Of a stretch of DNA of 64,000 bases, positions 22,184-30,777 are shown piece by piece (position 1 is the first letter of the stretch; every line of letters starts with the position of its first letter). The translations under genes and the position numbers were made by a program. Origin of the DNA: Neobacillus cucumis (GTDB lineage Bacteria > Bacillota > Bacilli > Bacillales > Cytobacillaceae); NCBI RefSeq assembly GCF_002860255.1, contig NZ_PGVE01000029.1:36538-100537 (forward strand), given 5' to 3'. The notes below the pieces were generated by a model. It made no database searches. It worked only from the letters and a program-made list of their open reading frames with translations, and was not told the DNA's origin.

Positions 22184-22361
22184 TTAATATAGGCTCTTTT
22201 CGTAAACTTTGTAGCTTCGGGACATTAATTAGGGCCATTTACTATGTTTCTTGGCAATTTCCGCAAATTCCCTTACGAAAAGATGCCACGAATCATATAG
22301 TTATACGGGTTGATAGCCCTATACGAAAAACAACAATCTTTGCGAAAATAGCCCTAATATA
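22184..22361. mobile_element. MITE-like element, copy 1, inserted at the stop codon of the ATP-grasp gene
   Basis: A 162-base element (22192-22353) has terminal inverted repeats GGCTCTTTTCGTAAA and the complement of TGCGAAAATAGCC. It is flanked by TTAATATA (22184-22191) and CTAATATA (22354-22361), an 8-base target duplication with one change. It is about 80% like the element at 52211-52371, sharing ACGAAAAGATGCCACGA, GTTATACGGG and TACGAAAAACAACAAT. It has no gene. The right-hand duplication contains the stop codon of the ATP-grasp gene. Confidence 0.8.
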
Positions 22362-23790
22362 AGACCCACGTATCTTTACTTCCGCCGCCTTGAGAAGAAT
22401 TCACTACTAGAGATCCTTCTTTAAGAGCTACCCTCGTTAATCCCCCCGGCGTAACATCCAATCCTTCCCGTCCCATGAAAGTGAATGGACGGAGATCGAC
22501 GTGCCTCCCAACCATTTGACCGTCCACTAAAGACGGAGTACGAGAAAGTTGAATGGTCGGCTGTGCGATATATTTTTCAGGAGAGTTTATAATCTTCTCT
22601 TTGAATTGCTGAATCTCTTCCATGGAAGCATGAGGACCAATCAACATGCCGTAACCGCCTGAAAGAGAGGTTTCTTTCACCACCATCTCTGATAGATGCG
22701 ATAATACATACTCTCTATCTTCACCGCGAGAAAGAATATAGGTCGGTACGTTTTTTAAAATTGGTTCTTCATTTAAGTAAAATCTAATCATTTCTGGAAC
22801 ATACGAATAGATAGCTTTATCATCGGCCACTCCAGTCCCAGGAGCATTCGCAATGGCGACATTCCCTGCACGGTAAGCATTCATGATACCAGGGACTCCA
22901 ATTAAAGAATCCGGTCGAAAAGCGAGAGGATCCAGGAAATCATCATCTATACGCCTATAGACCACATCCACTTGTCTAAGCCCCTTCATCGTTTTCATAT
23001 AGACTTTGTTATCCATTACAATCAGGTCTTTACCTTCGACTAGGTGAATCCCCATTTGTTGCGCTAAGAAAGTATGTTCGAAATAAGCAGAGTTATAACA
23101 ACCAGGAGTTAGCAACACAACAACAGGATCTTTTTTATTATGCAGTGCCAGGCTCCGCAAATTAGATAGAAACAAATTGATACTCTCATCAATTGGGCGA
23201 ATCTTATGTTGAAAAAACAAATCTGGAAACAAACGAATCATCCAAGATCGATTTTTAAGAATATAGGATAAACCAGAAGGTGTCCTTAAGTTATCTTCTA
23301 ACACGTAATACTGACCAGAATCATCCCGAATTAAATCGACACCTGAAAGTGATATATATACATCGCCTGGAACGTTCACTCCCATCATCTCAGGTAAAAA
23401 ATAGGGATTGGAAATAACAATTTTCCGCGGAATGATCGCTTCACGAAGGATCGCTTGTTCATGGTAGACATCCCGAATAAACTGATTTAGTGCTGTAATC
23501 CGTTGTTTAATCCCTTTCTCGATCAGTTCCCATTCATCTGCCGGGATAATTCTTGGAATAACATCTACTGGAATGGTTCGCTCCAGGGGATCTCTTTGTG
23601 TTTCGTTGTACAAGGTAAACGTAACTCCTTGCTTCATCATCTGAAATTGCATGGATTCCTGCAGGTTGTTCAAATCAACGCTGCTCATGTTAGAGAATTG
23701 TTGATACACTTGTTCATAATGATCCCTTACTCCCCCTTTTTCGTTGAACATTTCATCAAAATAGGATTGGTGTTTATATTCCGAAAACAT
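22354..23790 (-). CDS. Circularly permuted type 2 ATP-grasp protein
   Basis: This 478-residue protein belongs to the circularly permuted ATP-grasp family. Visible are YISLSGVDLIRDDSGQYYVLEDNLRTPSG, which carries metal and phosphate contacts, VVLLTPGCYNSAYFEH, and the C-terminal RPFTFMGREGLDVTPGGLTRVAL and GGGSKDTWVLY. ATP-grasp enzymes join a carboxylate to an amine using ATP, so this protein may build or extend a peptide or amide, which the neighbouring transglutaminase-like protein could cut or transfer. It is the first gene of the three-gene module. The C-terminus seems complete even though a mobile element sits directly at its stop codon. Confidence 0.9.
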   Translation of the reverse strand: MFSEYKHQSYFDEMFNEKGGVRDHYEQVYQQFSNMSSVDLNNLQESMQFQMMKQGVTFTLYNETQRDPLERTIPVDVIPRIIPADEWELIEKGIKQRITALNQFIRDVYHEQAILREAIIPRKIVISNPYFLPEMMGVNVPGDVYISLSGVDLIRDDSGQYYVLEDNLRTPSGLSYILKNRSWMIRLFPDLFFQHKIRPIDESINLFLSNLRSLALHNKKDPVVVLLTPGCYNSAYFEHTFLAQQMGIHLVEGKDLIVMDNKVYMKTMKGLRQVDVVYRRIDDDFLDPLAFRPDSLIGVPGIMNAYRAGNVAIANAPGTGVADDKAIYSYVPEMIRFYLNEEPILKNVPTYILSRGEDREYVLSHLSEMVVKETSLSGGYGMLIGPHASMEEIQQFKEKIINSPEKYIAQPTIQLSRTPSLVDGQMVGRHVDLRPFTFMGREGLDVTPGGLTRVALKEGSLVVNSSQGGGSKDTWVLY

Positions 23791-23866
23791 TTGAATCCTC
23801 CTTAATTAAATATGAATATGGACGCTGCTATTTTTGTTTCTAGCTTCTTTGATGACTTCAACCTGG

Positions 23867-24175
23867 TTATTTATATCTGTCTTTATGAAAATGCGAGTTG
23901 ATTTGACCAATAATCATCTTGTGTTTTTCCTTTTGGACTAACTCTTTGCGAATTTCATGTGTCTGGACACCGTCTTCAATTTTTTCGGCTATCTCCATGA
24001 GTCTTTCAATATCTGAAAAAGAATACTTCCGAGTCCCCGAAGGCGTTCGTTCCGGAAAAATCAGTTTACGAATTTCATAGTAGCGGATCTTCCGATTAGA
24101 TAACCCCGTTATTTCCGTAACAATCCCTATCCCCATTACCTTTTTATCTCGATATGATTGACTATTGCTCAACAA
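23867..24175 (-). CDS. tnrA: Nitrogen-assimilation regulator TnrA (MerR family)
   Basis: This 102-residue MerR-type protein closely follows B. subtilis Tnr[21 protein letters not shown] at the start, the winged-helix part [18 protein letters not shown] and [29 protein letters not shown], and the C-terminal glutamine-synthetase contact GQINSHFHK. The last feature separates TnrA from GlnR. TnrA activates ammonium and alternative nitrogen genes and represses glutamate synthase when nitrogen is limiting, and is held inactive by feedback-inhibited glutamine synthetase. The start is a TTG behind AGGAGGGG. Two TnrA-type boxes lie upstream, consistent with autoregulation. Confidence 0.92.
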   Translation of the reverse strand: MLSNSQSYRDKKVMGIGIVTEITGLSNRKIRYYEIRKLIFPERTPSGTRKYSFSDIERLMEIAEKIEDGVQTHEIRKELVQKEKHKMIIGQINSHFHKDRYK

Positions 24176-24221
24176 TGTCCCCTCCTATCAGATTTATATA
24201 AATAGTTCAACACATCACAAA

Positions 24222-24238
24222 TGTTAAAATTCCTAACA
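24222..24238. promoter_or_regulatory. TnrA/GlnR box 1 upstream of tnrA
   Basis: TGTTAAAATTCCTAACA matches the TGTNANAWWWTNTNACA consensus at all specified positions but one. It lies about 50 bases upstream of the tnrA start. Confidence 0.75.
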
Positions 24239-24313
24239 TAATTAATTATATGCCCTGTATATCAGACATCCATTATCTAAAAAATAAGCGAAAATATTCA
24301 GAATCTTTATTCA

Positions 24314-24330
24314 TGTTAACTATTCTAACA
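24314..24330. promoter_or_regulatory. TnrA/GlnR box 2 upstream of tnrA
   Basis: TGTTAACTATTCTAACA also matches the consensus with a single change and lies 92 bases from box 1. The rest of the 530-base gap between tnrA and the tRNA (24176-24704) shows no further clear feature except the tRNA terminator. Confidence 0.7.
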
Positions 24331-24657
24331 TGTATTGTAAGGAAATCAACACTAAAAATGTATGTTAATTTCCAAGTTTATACTTTTAAAAATTTTTAAT
24401 AACAAATTACTATTTCTGAAAATAACTTTCATGATGGGATCAAATGGGAAAGTGGTTTTCAAAGGCTGTAAGCGGAATAATTACTAGTACCATTGGACTT
24501 TTGGCATTCAAGTGGAAATTATGGGGAGAATAGGCAATCGCTTACAAATTGCTCATTGGTTCGTGCAAACACATGTGTATTTCTATTTTACTATTTTAAT
24601 GCAGCTTCACTTTTACTTTCTTACAATAATCATTTTTTTATATTTACTAAAAATGAA

Positions 24658-24700
24658 CATAAAAAAATATCACTGCGTCCTAAGGACGTAGTGATATTTT
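24658..24700 (-). terminator. Terminator of the tRNA-Arg gene
   Basis: A nearly perfect palindrome with arms AAAATATCACT-CGTCCT and AGGACG-AGTGATATTTT is followed on the minus strand by a T run, directly after the tRNA 3' end. Confidence 0.85.
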
Positions 24701-24704
24701 AAGA

Positions 24705-24776
24705 CGCGCTCGGAGGGAATCGAACCCCCATTTTAAGAACCGGAATCTTACGTGCTATCCGTTGCACCACGAGCGC
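24705..24776 (-). tRNA. tRNA-Arg (anticodon CCG)
   Basis: The minus strand folds as a complete cloverleaf. The acceptor stem is GCGCTCG with CGAGCGC plus discriminator G. The D stem is GTGC/GCAC, the anticodon stem TAAGA/TCTTA around the loop TTCCGGT, so the anticodon is CCG. The T arm has GGTTCGATTCC. CCA is not encoded. It is a lone tRNA gene with its own terminator. Confidence 0.95.
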
Positions 24777-24951
24777 ATGATTATTATAAACGTTGATATA
24801 TCAAGATCCAGTTCATTTTTGCTTATTACCACTTCTCTATACTGCTACAAAGACGAACCGTCAACGTTATTAATAGTACATGATGCAGCTCCTTTTGTCA
24901 ACGAATTTTAAGCCTTTCTTAGGTAAATGGAAGATAATGACTTTTGCCTTT

Positions 24952-26370
24952 TTATATATCGTCTTTTAGTTTGTCTTCCCATGGTTCAAAGGAAAATGGA
25001 ATGCCAATCATTTTAGCGGTCAATTCATCATAAGACACTAAATCCTTTTTTGATAACTCTTTTAAAGAGTGTTTTCCCATTGCTCTTAAAGCCATTTTCA
25101 TTTCTTCTATACTAGATGTTAAGAATTTTTCCGCTGTTTTTACCCCATCTTCGATCTTAAATTGATCCTTGAACTTCCCATCATACCAAATTGCTTGAGT
25201 AGGCGGTTCAAATGGAAGAGCATTCAATACTTGATCATGTGCGAGCGCAAACAACATGGCAGAGCCTAAATAGACAGCATCGGCCCCGAGTGCAAGCACT
25301 TTTAAAAAATGTCCGGGGACTAAAAGCCCTCCTGAAACGATTAAACTAATCTTTCCCTTCATCTTTCTTTTTTCTAAATGATTAGCAGCTCTAACTACCG
25401 CATGCAATGTCGGGATTCCAAAGTCATCAAATAAAATAGGCGGTGCACCGTGCATGGATGCTTGGCCTCCGTCAATAACAATAAAATCAACACCCATAAA
25501 TATTAGATGATCAATGTCTTCTTCAATTTTCCCTCCTGCTCCAATTTTCACTCCAATTGGAACGCCTCCTGATAATACCCTAAGTTCCTCTACCATTATT
25601 TTTAAATCTACTAATGTTTGATTTTCACAAAAGTTGTCATAAATGACCGCTTCCTCATTTTCCTTAAGTCCCATGACATCACGAGCCCGGCCTTTTAAAC
25701 TTTGTGGTTGGATTTTTCTTCCCATTCCTCCCAAAGCACCTTGTCCTAATTTAATCTCAATCATGTCAGCCCGATTATACAAGTGTTCTTCCTTTGCCCA
25801 TTCTGTTTTAGAAAATTGTAAAATATACTTTCCTGCGGCGTTTAATTCATCTGGTAAAATTCCACCTTGACCTGAATTAATCGCAGTTCCTGTCTTTTTA
25901 GCAGCTTTCGCCAAAGAAAGCCTAGCTTGCTCACTAAGCGAAACCCCATAGCCCATTCCACTGATCATTAGTGGAATTTTTATTTCCATTGGTTTTTTTG
26001 CCTTTGGCCCAATGGTAACAGTAACATCTACATCTTCTTCACCATCAATTGGAAATGGTGACGTTTGGGCAGGAATAAAGGTAATGGGATCCAAATTCGG
26101 CCATTTCTTTGCAGAGCCTCCTAGGGGGCGCAAAAGGACAGCTCCTGCTTCTGCACGCAAGCTATTTTCTAGCATATTTTGAATGCCCATATGCCGAAGG
26201 CCTGGTATTAGTTCCATAATATTTTCTTGATAACTGTCAGATAAAAGAATTTTTCCGGCCTTTTTCACTATTAGTTTCATAATCCAGCGCCAACCAACGA
26301 GCATGAATAGAGTCACGACAAATAATAGGGACATCATTGCAAAAGTTAAATATAATAATATGTTCGCCAT
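24952..26370 (-). CDS. FMN-binding glutamate synthase-domain membrane-anchored protein (paralogue 2)
   Basis: This protein of about 472 residues has one N-terminal membrane helix (ILLYLTFAMMSLLFVVTLFMLVGW without a cleavage site) followed by a glutamate synthase-type FMN barrel. Typical features are LMISGMGYGVSLSEQARLSLA, INSGQGGILPDE, IEIKLGQGALGGMG, FIVIDGGQASMHGAPP and LGADAVYLGSAMLFAL. The glutaminase domain and NADPH subunit of true glutamate synthase are absent, as in B. subtilis YerD. The true function is unknown. The ATG chosen has GGAGAAGTG upstream. It is a recent-looking tandem duplicate of the gene upstream (24-base gap). Confidence 0.85.
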   Translation of the reverse strand: MANILLYLTFAMMSLLFVVTLFMLVGWRWIMKLIVKKAGKILLSDSYQENIMELIPGLRHMGIQNMLENSLRAEAGAVLLRPLGGSAKKWPNLDPITFIPAQTSPFPIDGEEDVDVTVTIGPKAKKPMEIKIPLMISGMGYGVSLSEQARLSLAKAAKKTGTAINSGQGGILPDELNAAGKYILQFSKTEWAKEEHLYNRADMIEIKLGQGALGGMGRKIQPQSLKGRARDVMGLKENEEAVIYDNFCENQTLVDLKIMVEELRVLSGGVPIGVKIGAGGKIEEDIDHLIFMGVDFIVIDGGQASMHGAPPILFDDFGIPTLHAVVRAANHLEKRKMKGKISLIVSGGLLVPGHFLKVLALGADAVYLGSAMLFALAHDQVLNALPFEPPTQAIWYDGKFKDQFKIEDGVKTAEKFLTSSIEEMKMALRAMGKHSLKELSKKDLVSYDELTAKMIGIPFSFEPWEDKLKDDI

Positions 26371-26393
26371 TGTCACTTCTCCAATACGGACAA

Positions 26394-27806
26394 TTATTTC
26401 TCCATTTGTTTGTCTTCCCATGGTTCAAAGGAAAACGGAATTCCAACCATTTTGGCGGTCAATTCATCATAAGACACCATATCCTTTTTTGATAACTCTT
26501 TTAAAGAGCGTTTTCCCATTGCTCTTAATGCCATTTTTATTTCTTCCGTACTTGCTGTTAAGAATTTTTCCGCTGATTTTACCCCTTCTTCTATCTTAAA
26601 TTGATCCTTGTATTTCCCTTGATTCCAAACAACTTGTGTAGGCGGTTCAAACGGCATGGCATTCAATGATTGTGGATGTGAGACGGCAAATAACATAGCA
26701 GAGCCTACATATACGGCATCGGCTCCTAGTGCGAGCACTTTTAAAAAATGCCCGGGTACTAGAAGTCCGCCAGAGGCAATTAAACTAATTTTCCCCTTCA
26801 TGTTTCTTTTTTCTAGATGATTAGCCGCCCTCAAAATTGCATGCAGCGTTGGAATTCCAACATCGTCAGATAAAATTGGCGGAGCGCCGAGTGTAGATGC
26901 CTGCCCGCCATCAATGGCAATATAATCAACCCCTATGTAAATTAAATGATCAATATCTTCTTCAATTTTCCCGCCGGCCGCCATTTTTGCCCCAATGGGA
27001 ACGCCATCTGTCATACCTCGCAGCTCATCAACAAGTTCTTTCAAGTCATCGAGCGTTTGATTTTTAACAAAATTATCATGAATTACGGCATCCTCATTTT
27101 CCTTTAATCCCATTAGTTCACGGGCACGACCTGTTAAATTTTTAGGAGAAATCTTCCCACCCGTCCCGGCCAATGCGCCTTGCCCTAACTTAATTTCTAT
27201 CATATCGGCCCGCTTAATCAATTCCTCTTCCTTTGCCCACTCTGTTTTGGAAAACTGTAAAATATACTTTCCGGCTTTATTTAGTTCCTCAGGTAAGACC
27301 GCCCCTTCACCAGAGTTAATCGCTGTTCCTGCATTATTAGCTGCTTCTGCTAAAGAGAGTCTCACTTCTTCACTAAGTGCGATTCCATAGGCCATCCCAC
27401 TGATCATTAACGGAATTTTTATTTTCATCGGTTTTTTTGAATTTGGCCCAATGGTTACCTGTACATCGACATCTTCTTCTCCATCTATAGGAAAGGGTGT
27501 TGTTTGGGCAGGGATAAAAGTAATGGAATCTAAATGCGGCCATTTTTTTGAAGAACCCATCGGGCGGTGTAGAACGTCGCCTGTTTCTGCACGCAAGCTA
27601 TTTTCAAGCATATTTTGTATGCCCATATGCCGAAGTCCGGGCATCAATTCCATTACATTCTCTTGATAACTGTCTGTTAAAATAATTTTTCCCATTTGCT
27701 TTACCATTCGTTTCATTAACCAACGCCATCCAAAAAGCAAGAATACAAAAATGATAAAAATAAATGTCACCATTGCAAAAGTCAAATAATAAAGAATGTT
27801 CGACAT
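26394..27806 (-). CDS. FMN-binding glutamate synthase-domain membrane-anchored protein (paralogue 1)
   Basis: This 470-residue protein has the same build as its neighbour: an N-terminal membrane helix (SNILYYLTFAMVTFIFIIFV) and a glutamate synthase FMN barrel with INSGEGAVLPEE, IEIKLGQGALAGTG, IAIDGGQASTLGAPP and GADAVYVGSAMLFA. The two proteins are roughly 80% identical, with nearly identical C-termini (SYDELTAKMVGIPFSFEPWED). It lies close to tnrA, but no TnrA-type box is visible in the short upstream region. Oxidation of an amino acid or lipid-linked substrate at the membrane is possible, but this is a guess. Confidence 0.85.
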   Translation of the reverse strand: MSNILYYLTFAMVTFIFIIFVFLLFGWRWLMKRMVKQMGKIILTDSYQENVMELMPGLRHMGIQNMLENSLRAETGDVLHRPMGSSKKWPHLDSITFIPAQTTPFPIDGEEDVDVQVTIGPNSKKPMKIKIPLMISGMAYGIALSEEVRLSLAEAANNAGTAINSGEGAVLPEELNKAGKYILQFSKTEWAKEEELIKRADMIEIKLGQGALAGTGGKISPKNLTGRARELMGLKENEDAVIHDNFVKNQTLDDLKELVDELRGMTDGVPIGAKMAAGGKIEEDIDHLIYIGVDYIAIDGGQASTLGAPPILSDDVGIPTLHAILRAANHLEKRNMKGKISLIASGGLLVPGHFLKVLALGADAVYVGSAMLFAVSHPQSLNAMPFEPPTQVVWNQGKYKDQFKIEEGVKSAEKFLTASTEEIKMALRAMGKRSLKELSKKDMVSYDELTAKMVGIPFSFEPWEDKQMEK

Positions 27807-27993
27807 GTTTATTGCTCCATATCCCGCATAATTTCAATAAAAAAATCAACATTTATATTATATCCAAAAAAAGGGAAATCATATAAATATCAAGGTAATG
27901 CACCTGAAAATAGTTGAGATTTGGTATTCCTAAACGTATGAAATTTTCTTTTTCCACCAAACTATGAACATATAAAAACAGGGGGATCATTCC

Positions 27994-28764
27994 ATGAATA
28001 TAATGAATGATATTGGTCATCGTTCTTGGCCATTACCTTCGAAATATTGGATTATGCGACAAAACTGGAAAAATCTATTGTTTTTGCATTGGCCTATACC
28101 ACTTGAAAAGCTTCGGCCGCATATTCCTTCTTCTTTACAAATTGACACCTTTAATGGCTCCGCATGGGTAGGCGTCATTTTATTCGTTTTAGAGGGAATC
28201 TATCCACGTGGATTATCATCTGTTTCCCTAACTTCTAAATTTCCAGAAATCAATGTAAGGACGTATGTTAAATGTGATGGCAAACCCGGTATTTATTTTA
28301 TGTCTATTGATGTTGAAAACTGGGCTTCCTTAAAGATTGCCAAGAGATGGTACCATTTACCCTATCATTCAGCGCAAATTTCTTTTCAAGAAGAGGGACA
28401 AATCTTTCATTGTCAAAGTATTCGTAAAGGAAACGGGAATCATCCTATCTCATTTAAAGGAACATACCTTCCTGTATCGGAAGTTTATTTTCCAAAAAAA
28501 GGAACACTGGACCATTGGCTTACTGAGCGATATTGTCTCTATAGTTCCAATAACGGAGTCAACATCTATTGCGGTGAAATACACCATCGGCCTTGGCCGC
28601 TACAAAAAGCAGAGATAGAAATAGTCAGGAATAACCTTTTTATACCTTTTCATTTTGACCTTTCTGAAGTAAAACCAATCGCTCATTTCTCTTCAGGTGT
28701 GGATTCGCTAATGTGGAATATTAAGAAAATACGGATTAGTAATAATCATTCAATTGGAACTTAG
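27994..28764 (+). CDS. DUF2071 (YqjF-like) family protein
   Basis: This 256-residue protein has the YqjF-type pattern: MRQNWKNLLFLHWPIPLEKLRPHIPSSLQIDTFNGSAWVGVILF near the N-terminus, EINVRTYVKCDGKPGIYFMSIDVEN in the middle and a C-terminal VDSLMWNIKKI. The fold is like acetoacetate decarboxylase, but the key lysine cannot be confirmed and no function is known. The start has AGGGGGATC upstream. It is transcribed divergently from the glutamate synthase-domain genes, with one 187-base region between them. Confidence 0.85.
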   Translation: MNIMNDIGHRSWPLPSKYWIMRQNWKNLLFLHWPIPLEKLRPHIPSSLQIDTFNGSAWVGVILFVLEGIYPRGLSSVSLTSKFPEINVRTYVKCDGKPGIYFMSIDVENWASLKIAKRWYHLPYHSAQISFQEEGQIFHCQSIRKGNGNHPISFKGTYLPVSEVYFPKKGTLDHWLTERYCLYSSNNGVNIYCGEIHHRPWPLQKAEIEIVRNNLFIPFHFDLSEVKPIAHFSSGVDSLMWNIKKIRISNNHSIGT

Positions 28765-28863
28765 AGGTATTTCAAATTTGAGGATGGCTTGTACTTATTT
28801 TCATAATCACCCATAAATTGGAGATAATATAAATATCTTAAAGCACATTCAAGGAGGAGCTTC

Positions 28864-29370
28864 ATGGTTAAGCATAATACAAAAATGGCATTCTCTTTAG
28901 CAACATTAATTCTTCCTTGGCTAACCGTCCCTTTTATGGGGAAACGAAATTTTATTAGGTTTTTGCCTGTTGCAAGTTTCACCAATTTGTTTTTAAGTGT
29001 TTTTAGTCTTTTCTGTTATAGGAAAAAATGGTGGATAACTAAAAATCCTCTATCACCTGGGCCAATAGATTTTACCTATATATTAGGGCCTTATTTTGTC
29101 GCAACGCTTTGGATATTTAAATTAACATTTGGAAATTTCCCGAAATACTTAATGACAAATATGGTATTGGATCTTATTAACGCTTTTCCTTTGCCTTACA
29201 TTGGGAGTAAAGTTGGAGTTGTCAAATTTATAAAGATGAAAAACAAGACATGGTATTTTATATGTGTATCCTTGGCAATTATTATCTATGGTTTTCAATA
29301 CGTTGTGGAACAATCCATCAAGAAAGCAGCTAGTTTAAAAAACACAGAGTTATCAAGTAATAAGAATTAA
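28864..29370 (+). CDS. Small multi-pass membrane protein of unknown function
   Basis: I do not recognise a named family. The 168-residue protein has four likely membrane segments: residues about 10-30 (FSLATLILPWLTVPFMG), 35-55 (FLPVASFTNLFLSVFSLFCY), 75-95 (YILGPYFVATLWIFKLTF) and 130-148 (WYFICVSLAIIIYGFQYV). Basic residues lie between the segments. The start has an excellent AAGGAGGAG site. It follows the DUF2071 gene by about 100 bases in the same direction and has a terminator after it. Confidence 0.75.
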   Translation: MVKHNTKMAFSLATLILPWLTVPFMGKRNFIRFLPVASFTNLFLSVFSLFCYRKKWWITKNPLSPGPIDFTYILGPYFVATLWIFKLTFGNFPKYLMTNMVLDLINAFPLPYIGSKVGVVKFIKMKNKTWYFICVSLAIIIYGFQYVVEQSIKKAASLKNTELSSNKN

Positions 29371-29410
29371 GATGAGGTAGATGTGCATGACTTTTCCTTC
29401 TTTAAGAAAC

Positions 29411-29447
29411 GGGCGCTATCCTGAAAAAGGATAAGCGCTCATTTTTT
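29411..29447 (+). terminator. Terminator of the DUF2071/membrane protein unit
   Basis: GGGCGCTATCC and GGATAAGCGCTC form a stem with one bulge and a short A-rich loop, followed by TTTTTT on the plus strand. Confidence 0.75.
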
Positions 29448-29547
29448 ATTTGAGTGCCACATCGCAAGCAGCGAATAGGTTTTAAATGAATCAGAAATGG
29501 TTATCCTGATGTTGGGAAAGTTGTCGAACATTTTTAAAGGCAAACTG

Positions 29548-29577
29548 TTTGACCTTTATTGACCATCAGTGTATGAT
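29548..29577 (+). promoter_or_regulatory. clpP promoter with CtsR operator
   Basis: TTTGACC-TTT-ATTGACC at 29548-29564 is the reverse complement of GGTCAAT-AAA-GGTCAAA, an excellent match to the CtsR heptad repeat. It covers the -35 box TTGACC (29549-29554), which is 17 bases from the -10 box TATGAT (29572-29577). CtsR binding would block RNA polymerase, and heat inactivates CtsR. Confidence 0.88.
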
Positions 29578-29623
29578 ACTATTACATAAGCTTTTACCTT
29601 TTCTAATCAAAGGAGGAAGAAAA

Positions 29624-30226
29624 ATGAATTTGATTCCTACAGTTATTGAACAAACTAATCGCGGCGAAAGAGCCTATGACATTTATTCCCGTCTTTTAAA
29701 AGACCGGATTATTATGCTAGGAAGCGCAATCGATGACAATGTGGCTAACAGCATTGTAGCACAATTATTATTCCTTGAAGCAGAAAACCCAGAAAAAGAT
29801 ATTACCCTCTATATCAATAGCCCAGGTGGAAGCATTACAGCTGGAATGGCGATTTATGATACCATGCAATACATAAAAGCAGATGTATCAACGGTATGTA
29901 TCGGTATGGCTGCTTCCATGGGAGCATTCCTGCTTTCTGCAGGTCAACCTGGAAAACGCTTCGCACTTCCAAATGCGGAAGTCATGATCCACCAGCCACT
30001 AGGCGGAGCTCAGGGTCAAGCAACTGAAATTGAAATTGCTGCTAAACGCATTCTTTTCCTTCGCGAAAAATTAAATGGTATCTTAGCAGAGCGTACTGGT
30101 CAGCCGCTTGAAGTGATTCAACGCGATACAGACCGCGATAATTTCATGACTGCTGAAAGAGCCAAAGAATACGGTCTTATCGACAGTATTATCACACGTA
30201 AGCCAACAGACACAGATAAAAAATAA
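29624..30226 (+). CDS. clpP: ATP-dependent Clp protease proteolytic subunit
   Basis: This 200-residue serine protease forms the ClpP double ring used with ClpX, ClpC and ClpE. The catalytic triad is S98 (MAASMGAF), H123 (MIHQPLGG) and D172 (DTDRDNFM). The start [24 protein letters not shown] matches ClpP, and the ATG follows AAAGGAGGA; the upstream in-frame extension lies within the promoter and is not coding. It is one of few plus-strand genes and is controlled by a CtsR-type site. Confidence 0.98.
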   Translation: MNLIPTVIEQTNRGERAYDIYSRLLKDRIIMLGSAIDDNVANSIVAQLLFLEAENPEKDITLYINSPGGSITAGMAIYDTMQYIKADVSTVCIGMAASMGAFLLSAGQPGKRFALPNAEVMIHQPLGGAQGQATEIEIAAKRILFLREKLNGILAERTGQPLEVIQRDTDRDNFMTAERAKEYGLIDSIITRKPTDTDKK

Positions 30227-30232
30227 TCGTAA

Positions 30233-30262
30233 AGCAACCGGCAAATTGTCGGTTGCTTTTTA
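30233..30262 (+). terminator. Terminator of clpP
   Basis: AGCAACCG and CGGTTGCT form an 8-bp stem followed by TTTTTA, starting 7 bases after the clpP stop codon. Confidence 0.85.
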
Positions 30263-30264
30263 TT

Positions 30265-30413
30265 CGAAAAGCGTAAGCGCCTTGACCAGGGAAAAAAGTA
30301 GTTCATTTTTTCCTAGGGGCGACAGGCATAAGACGAGCCGGCGAGAAGGCTGCTTTTTAGCCTTCTTGACGGATTGGCTAGACCTGAGAGCCCCTAGGCG
30401 CTGAAGCTAGACA
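30265..30413. repeat. Bacillus-type dispersed repeat, full copy, between clpP and crh
   Basis: The segment starts CGAAAAGCGTAAGCGCCTTG, has GACAGGCATAAGACGAG and an inner hairpin GAGAAGGCTG..AGCCTTCTT, and ends CTAGGCGCTGAAGCTAGACA. This pattern is widely scattered in intergenic regions of Bacillus-group genomes. The outer parts pair (AGCGCCT with AGGCGCT). A short internal-deletion form lies at 35436-35476. Confidence 0.7.
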
Positions 30414-30425
30414 ATTATTCTTATT

Positions 30426-30459
30426 AAAAAAGGATTCAGTCTAGGCCGAATCCTTTTTT
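30426..30459 (-). terminator. Terminator of crh operon (could act both ways)
   Basis: AAAAAAGGATTC and GAATCCTTTTTT pair perfectly with a 10-base loop, ending next to the crh stop codon, with T runs on both strands. Confidence 0.88.
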
Positions 30460-30461
30460 GA

Positions 30462-30719
30462 TTATTGTTCTTTTTGAATAAAATTCGTTAGTACATCAAT
30501 GGCTTTGTCTTCATCGTCCCCGTCTGCAATAATATTAATCACGACTCCGGAGCCGACAGCCAGGCTCATTAACCCCATGATACTTTTAGCGTTTACCTTT
30601 TTTCCGTCCTTTTCAAGAAAAATATCTGAAGAAAAACGGTTTGCTTCTTGTACAAACAAGGCTGCAGGGCGGGCTTGAAGACCCGACTTCAATTTTACTT
30701 CTATCTCTTTTACCAACAT
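30462..30719 (-). CDS. crh: Catabolite repression HPr-like protein Crh
   Basis: This 85-residue HPr-fold protein has the regulatory serine S46 in NAKSIMGLMSL, but glutamine Q15 (SGLQARPAA) in place of the catalytic histidine of HPr. This combination defines Crh. HPr kinase (hprK, also in this window) phosphorylates S46; Crh-Ser-P is then a co-repressor of CcpA and can also bind other enzymes. The start has GAGGAGGAA upstream. It is last in the nudix-rapZ-yvcK-whiA-crh operon. Confidence 0.96.
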   Translation of the reverse strand: MLVKEIEVKLKSGLQARPAALFVQEANRFSSDIFLEKDGKKVNAKSIMGLMSLAVGSGVVINIIADGDDEDKAIDVLTNFIQKEQ

Positions 30720-30777
30720 TTCTATTCCTCCTCAAGTTGTATATATAACATGTTTATTATTACATATTTTACAAGTT

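Noticed and set aside
22160..22238. Longer N-terminus of the alpha-E protein
   Set aside because: The extra codons come from the inserted MITE-like element; the family starts at MLNRMAESFYW with its own ribosome binding site.
24493..24702. Plus-strand 69-codon frame before the tRNA
   Set aside because: It runs into the tRNA terminator hairpin and has no ribosome binding site or family pattern.
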